This document shows, in pieces, positions 63,859-64,000 of a stretch of DNA of 64,000 nucleotides. The translations under genes were made by a program, and so were the position numbers. Origin of the DNA: Nocardia cyriacigeorgica (lineage in GTDB: Bacteria; Actinomycetota; Actinomycetes; Mycobacteriales; Mycobacteriaceae); the NCBI RefSeq assembly GCF_010858045.1, contig NZ_JAAGVC010000028.1, forward strand, positions 1-64,000, written 5' to 3'. Under the pieces are notes generated by a model. That model did no database searches. It had not been told where the DNA came from and saw only the letters and a program-made list of their open reading frames with translations. The number at the start of each line of letters is the position of its first letter. Within the stretch, counting starts at the first letter, position 1.

Positions 63859-64000
63859 ATGACCAACCCCATCCCCGAGGAATACAAGGGCGGCGTTCCC
63901 TACCTGAACGTCCACGACGCCGCGGCGGCCCTCGACTTCTACCGGGAAGCCTTCGGTGCCGAGGTCAGCGTCGAGATTCCGCGACAGGGCGACAAGATCG
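63859..64000 (+). CDS. VOC family protein (partial)
   Basis: The first 47 residues of a VOC/PhnB-like protein are visible before the window ends. The ATG follows GAAGGGA, and YLNVHDAAAALDFYREAFGA is the typical first strand-helix unit of these proteins. Confidence 0.75.
   Translation, partial: MTNPIPEEYKGGVPYLNVHDAAAALDFYREAFGAEVSVEIPRQGDKI

Overview
The window is a high-GC actinobacterial chromosome segment. It is most likely from Nocardia or a close mycolate relative such as Rhodococcus or Gordonia. The evidence is gene content and order: a PatA-type mannoside acyltransferase, a short-chain Z-prenyl diphosphate synthase, DesA-type desaturase, lipid-droplet protein, and a backbone running in the same order as Mycobacterium tuberculosis Rv1084-Rv1111c (DUF255 protein, TrhA, UppS-like, CoaA, GlyA, PhoH, fumarase, GlpX, DUF4245 protein, XseB/XseA, lipid-droplet protein, IspH, DUF6542 protein). 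The synteny is recalled from memory of the M. tuberculosis map, not computed. No rRNA, tRNA, CRISPR array, insertion sequence or prophage was seen.

Layout. 1-5.1 kb: a partial LuxR-ATPase regulator, two VOC proteins, a DoxX protein and a large repeat-rich orphan protein ending in what looks like a catalytically dead zincin domain. 5.3-16 kb: housekeeping backbone (DUF255 thioredoxin-like protein, PatA paralogue, class III cyclase, TrhA, UppS-like, CoaA, DUF885 peptidase-like protein, GlyA). 16.2-30.7 kb: an accessory block not found between glyA and phoH in M. tuberculosis. It carries an FAD monooxygenase with TetR, two NTF2-fold proteins, a flavin monooxygenase with a fused NTF2 domain flanked by two GAF/winged-helix regulators, aldehyde dehydrogenase plus DUF779, a tautomerase, SDR with TetR, and a PNPOx-YCII-ECF42 sigma operon with a matching ECF promoter. 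31-43 kb: backbone again (PhoH, FumC, a DesA-like desaturase, LGFP lipoprotein, GlpX, DUF4245, VOC-XseB-XseA-lipid droplet chain, IspH, DUF6542). 43-64 kb: SbcDC nuclease, MMPL and MFS exporters under a TetR gene, the Ada-AlkA/Ogt alkylation-repair pair, CstA/YbdD, a sugar ABC importer lacking its ATPase, a nitroreductase, and VOC/AraC/LysR genes.

How the genes work together. Clear functional units are divergent regulator-target pairs with palindromic operators (17.4, 27.3 and 51.5 kb), the sigma operon at 28-30 kb, SbcDC, the alkylation-repair pair, and CstA-YbdD. No single large unknown system stands out. The most unusual items are the dead-zincin repeat protein (2.7-5.1 kb), the desaturase with an altered second metal-binding motif (34.5 kb), a candidate 22-25-residue amphipathic peptide (34.1 kb), two clamp-binding-like motifs in SbcC, the NTF2-FMO/GAF-regulator/ALDH cluster, and two orphan operator-like palindromes (41.8 and 61.5 kb).
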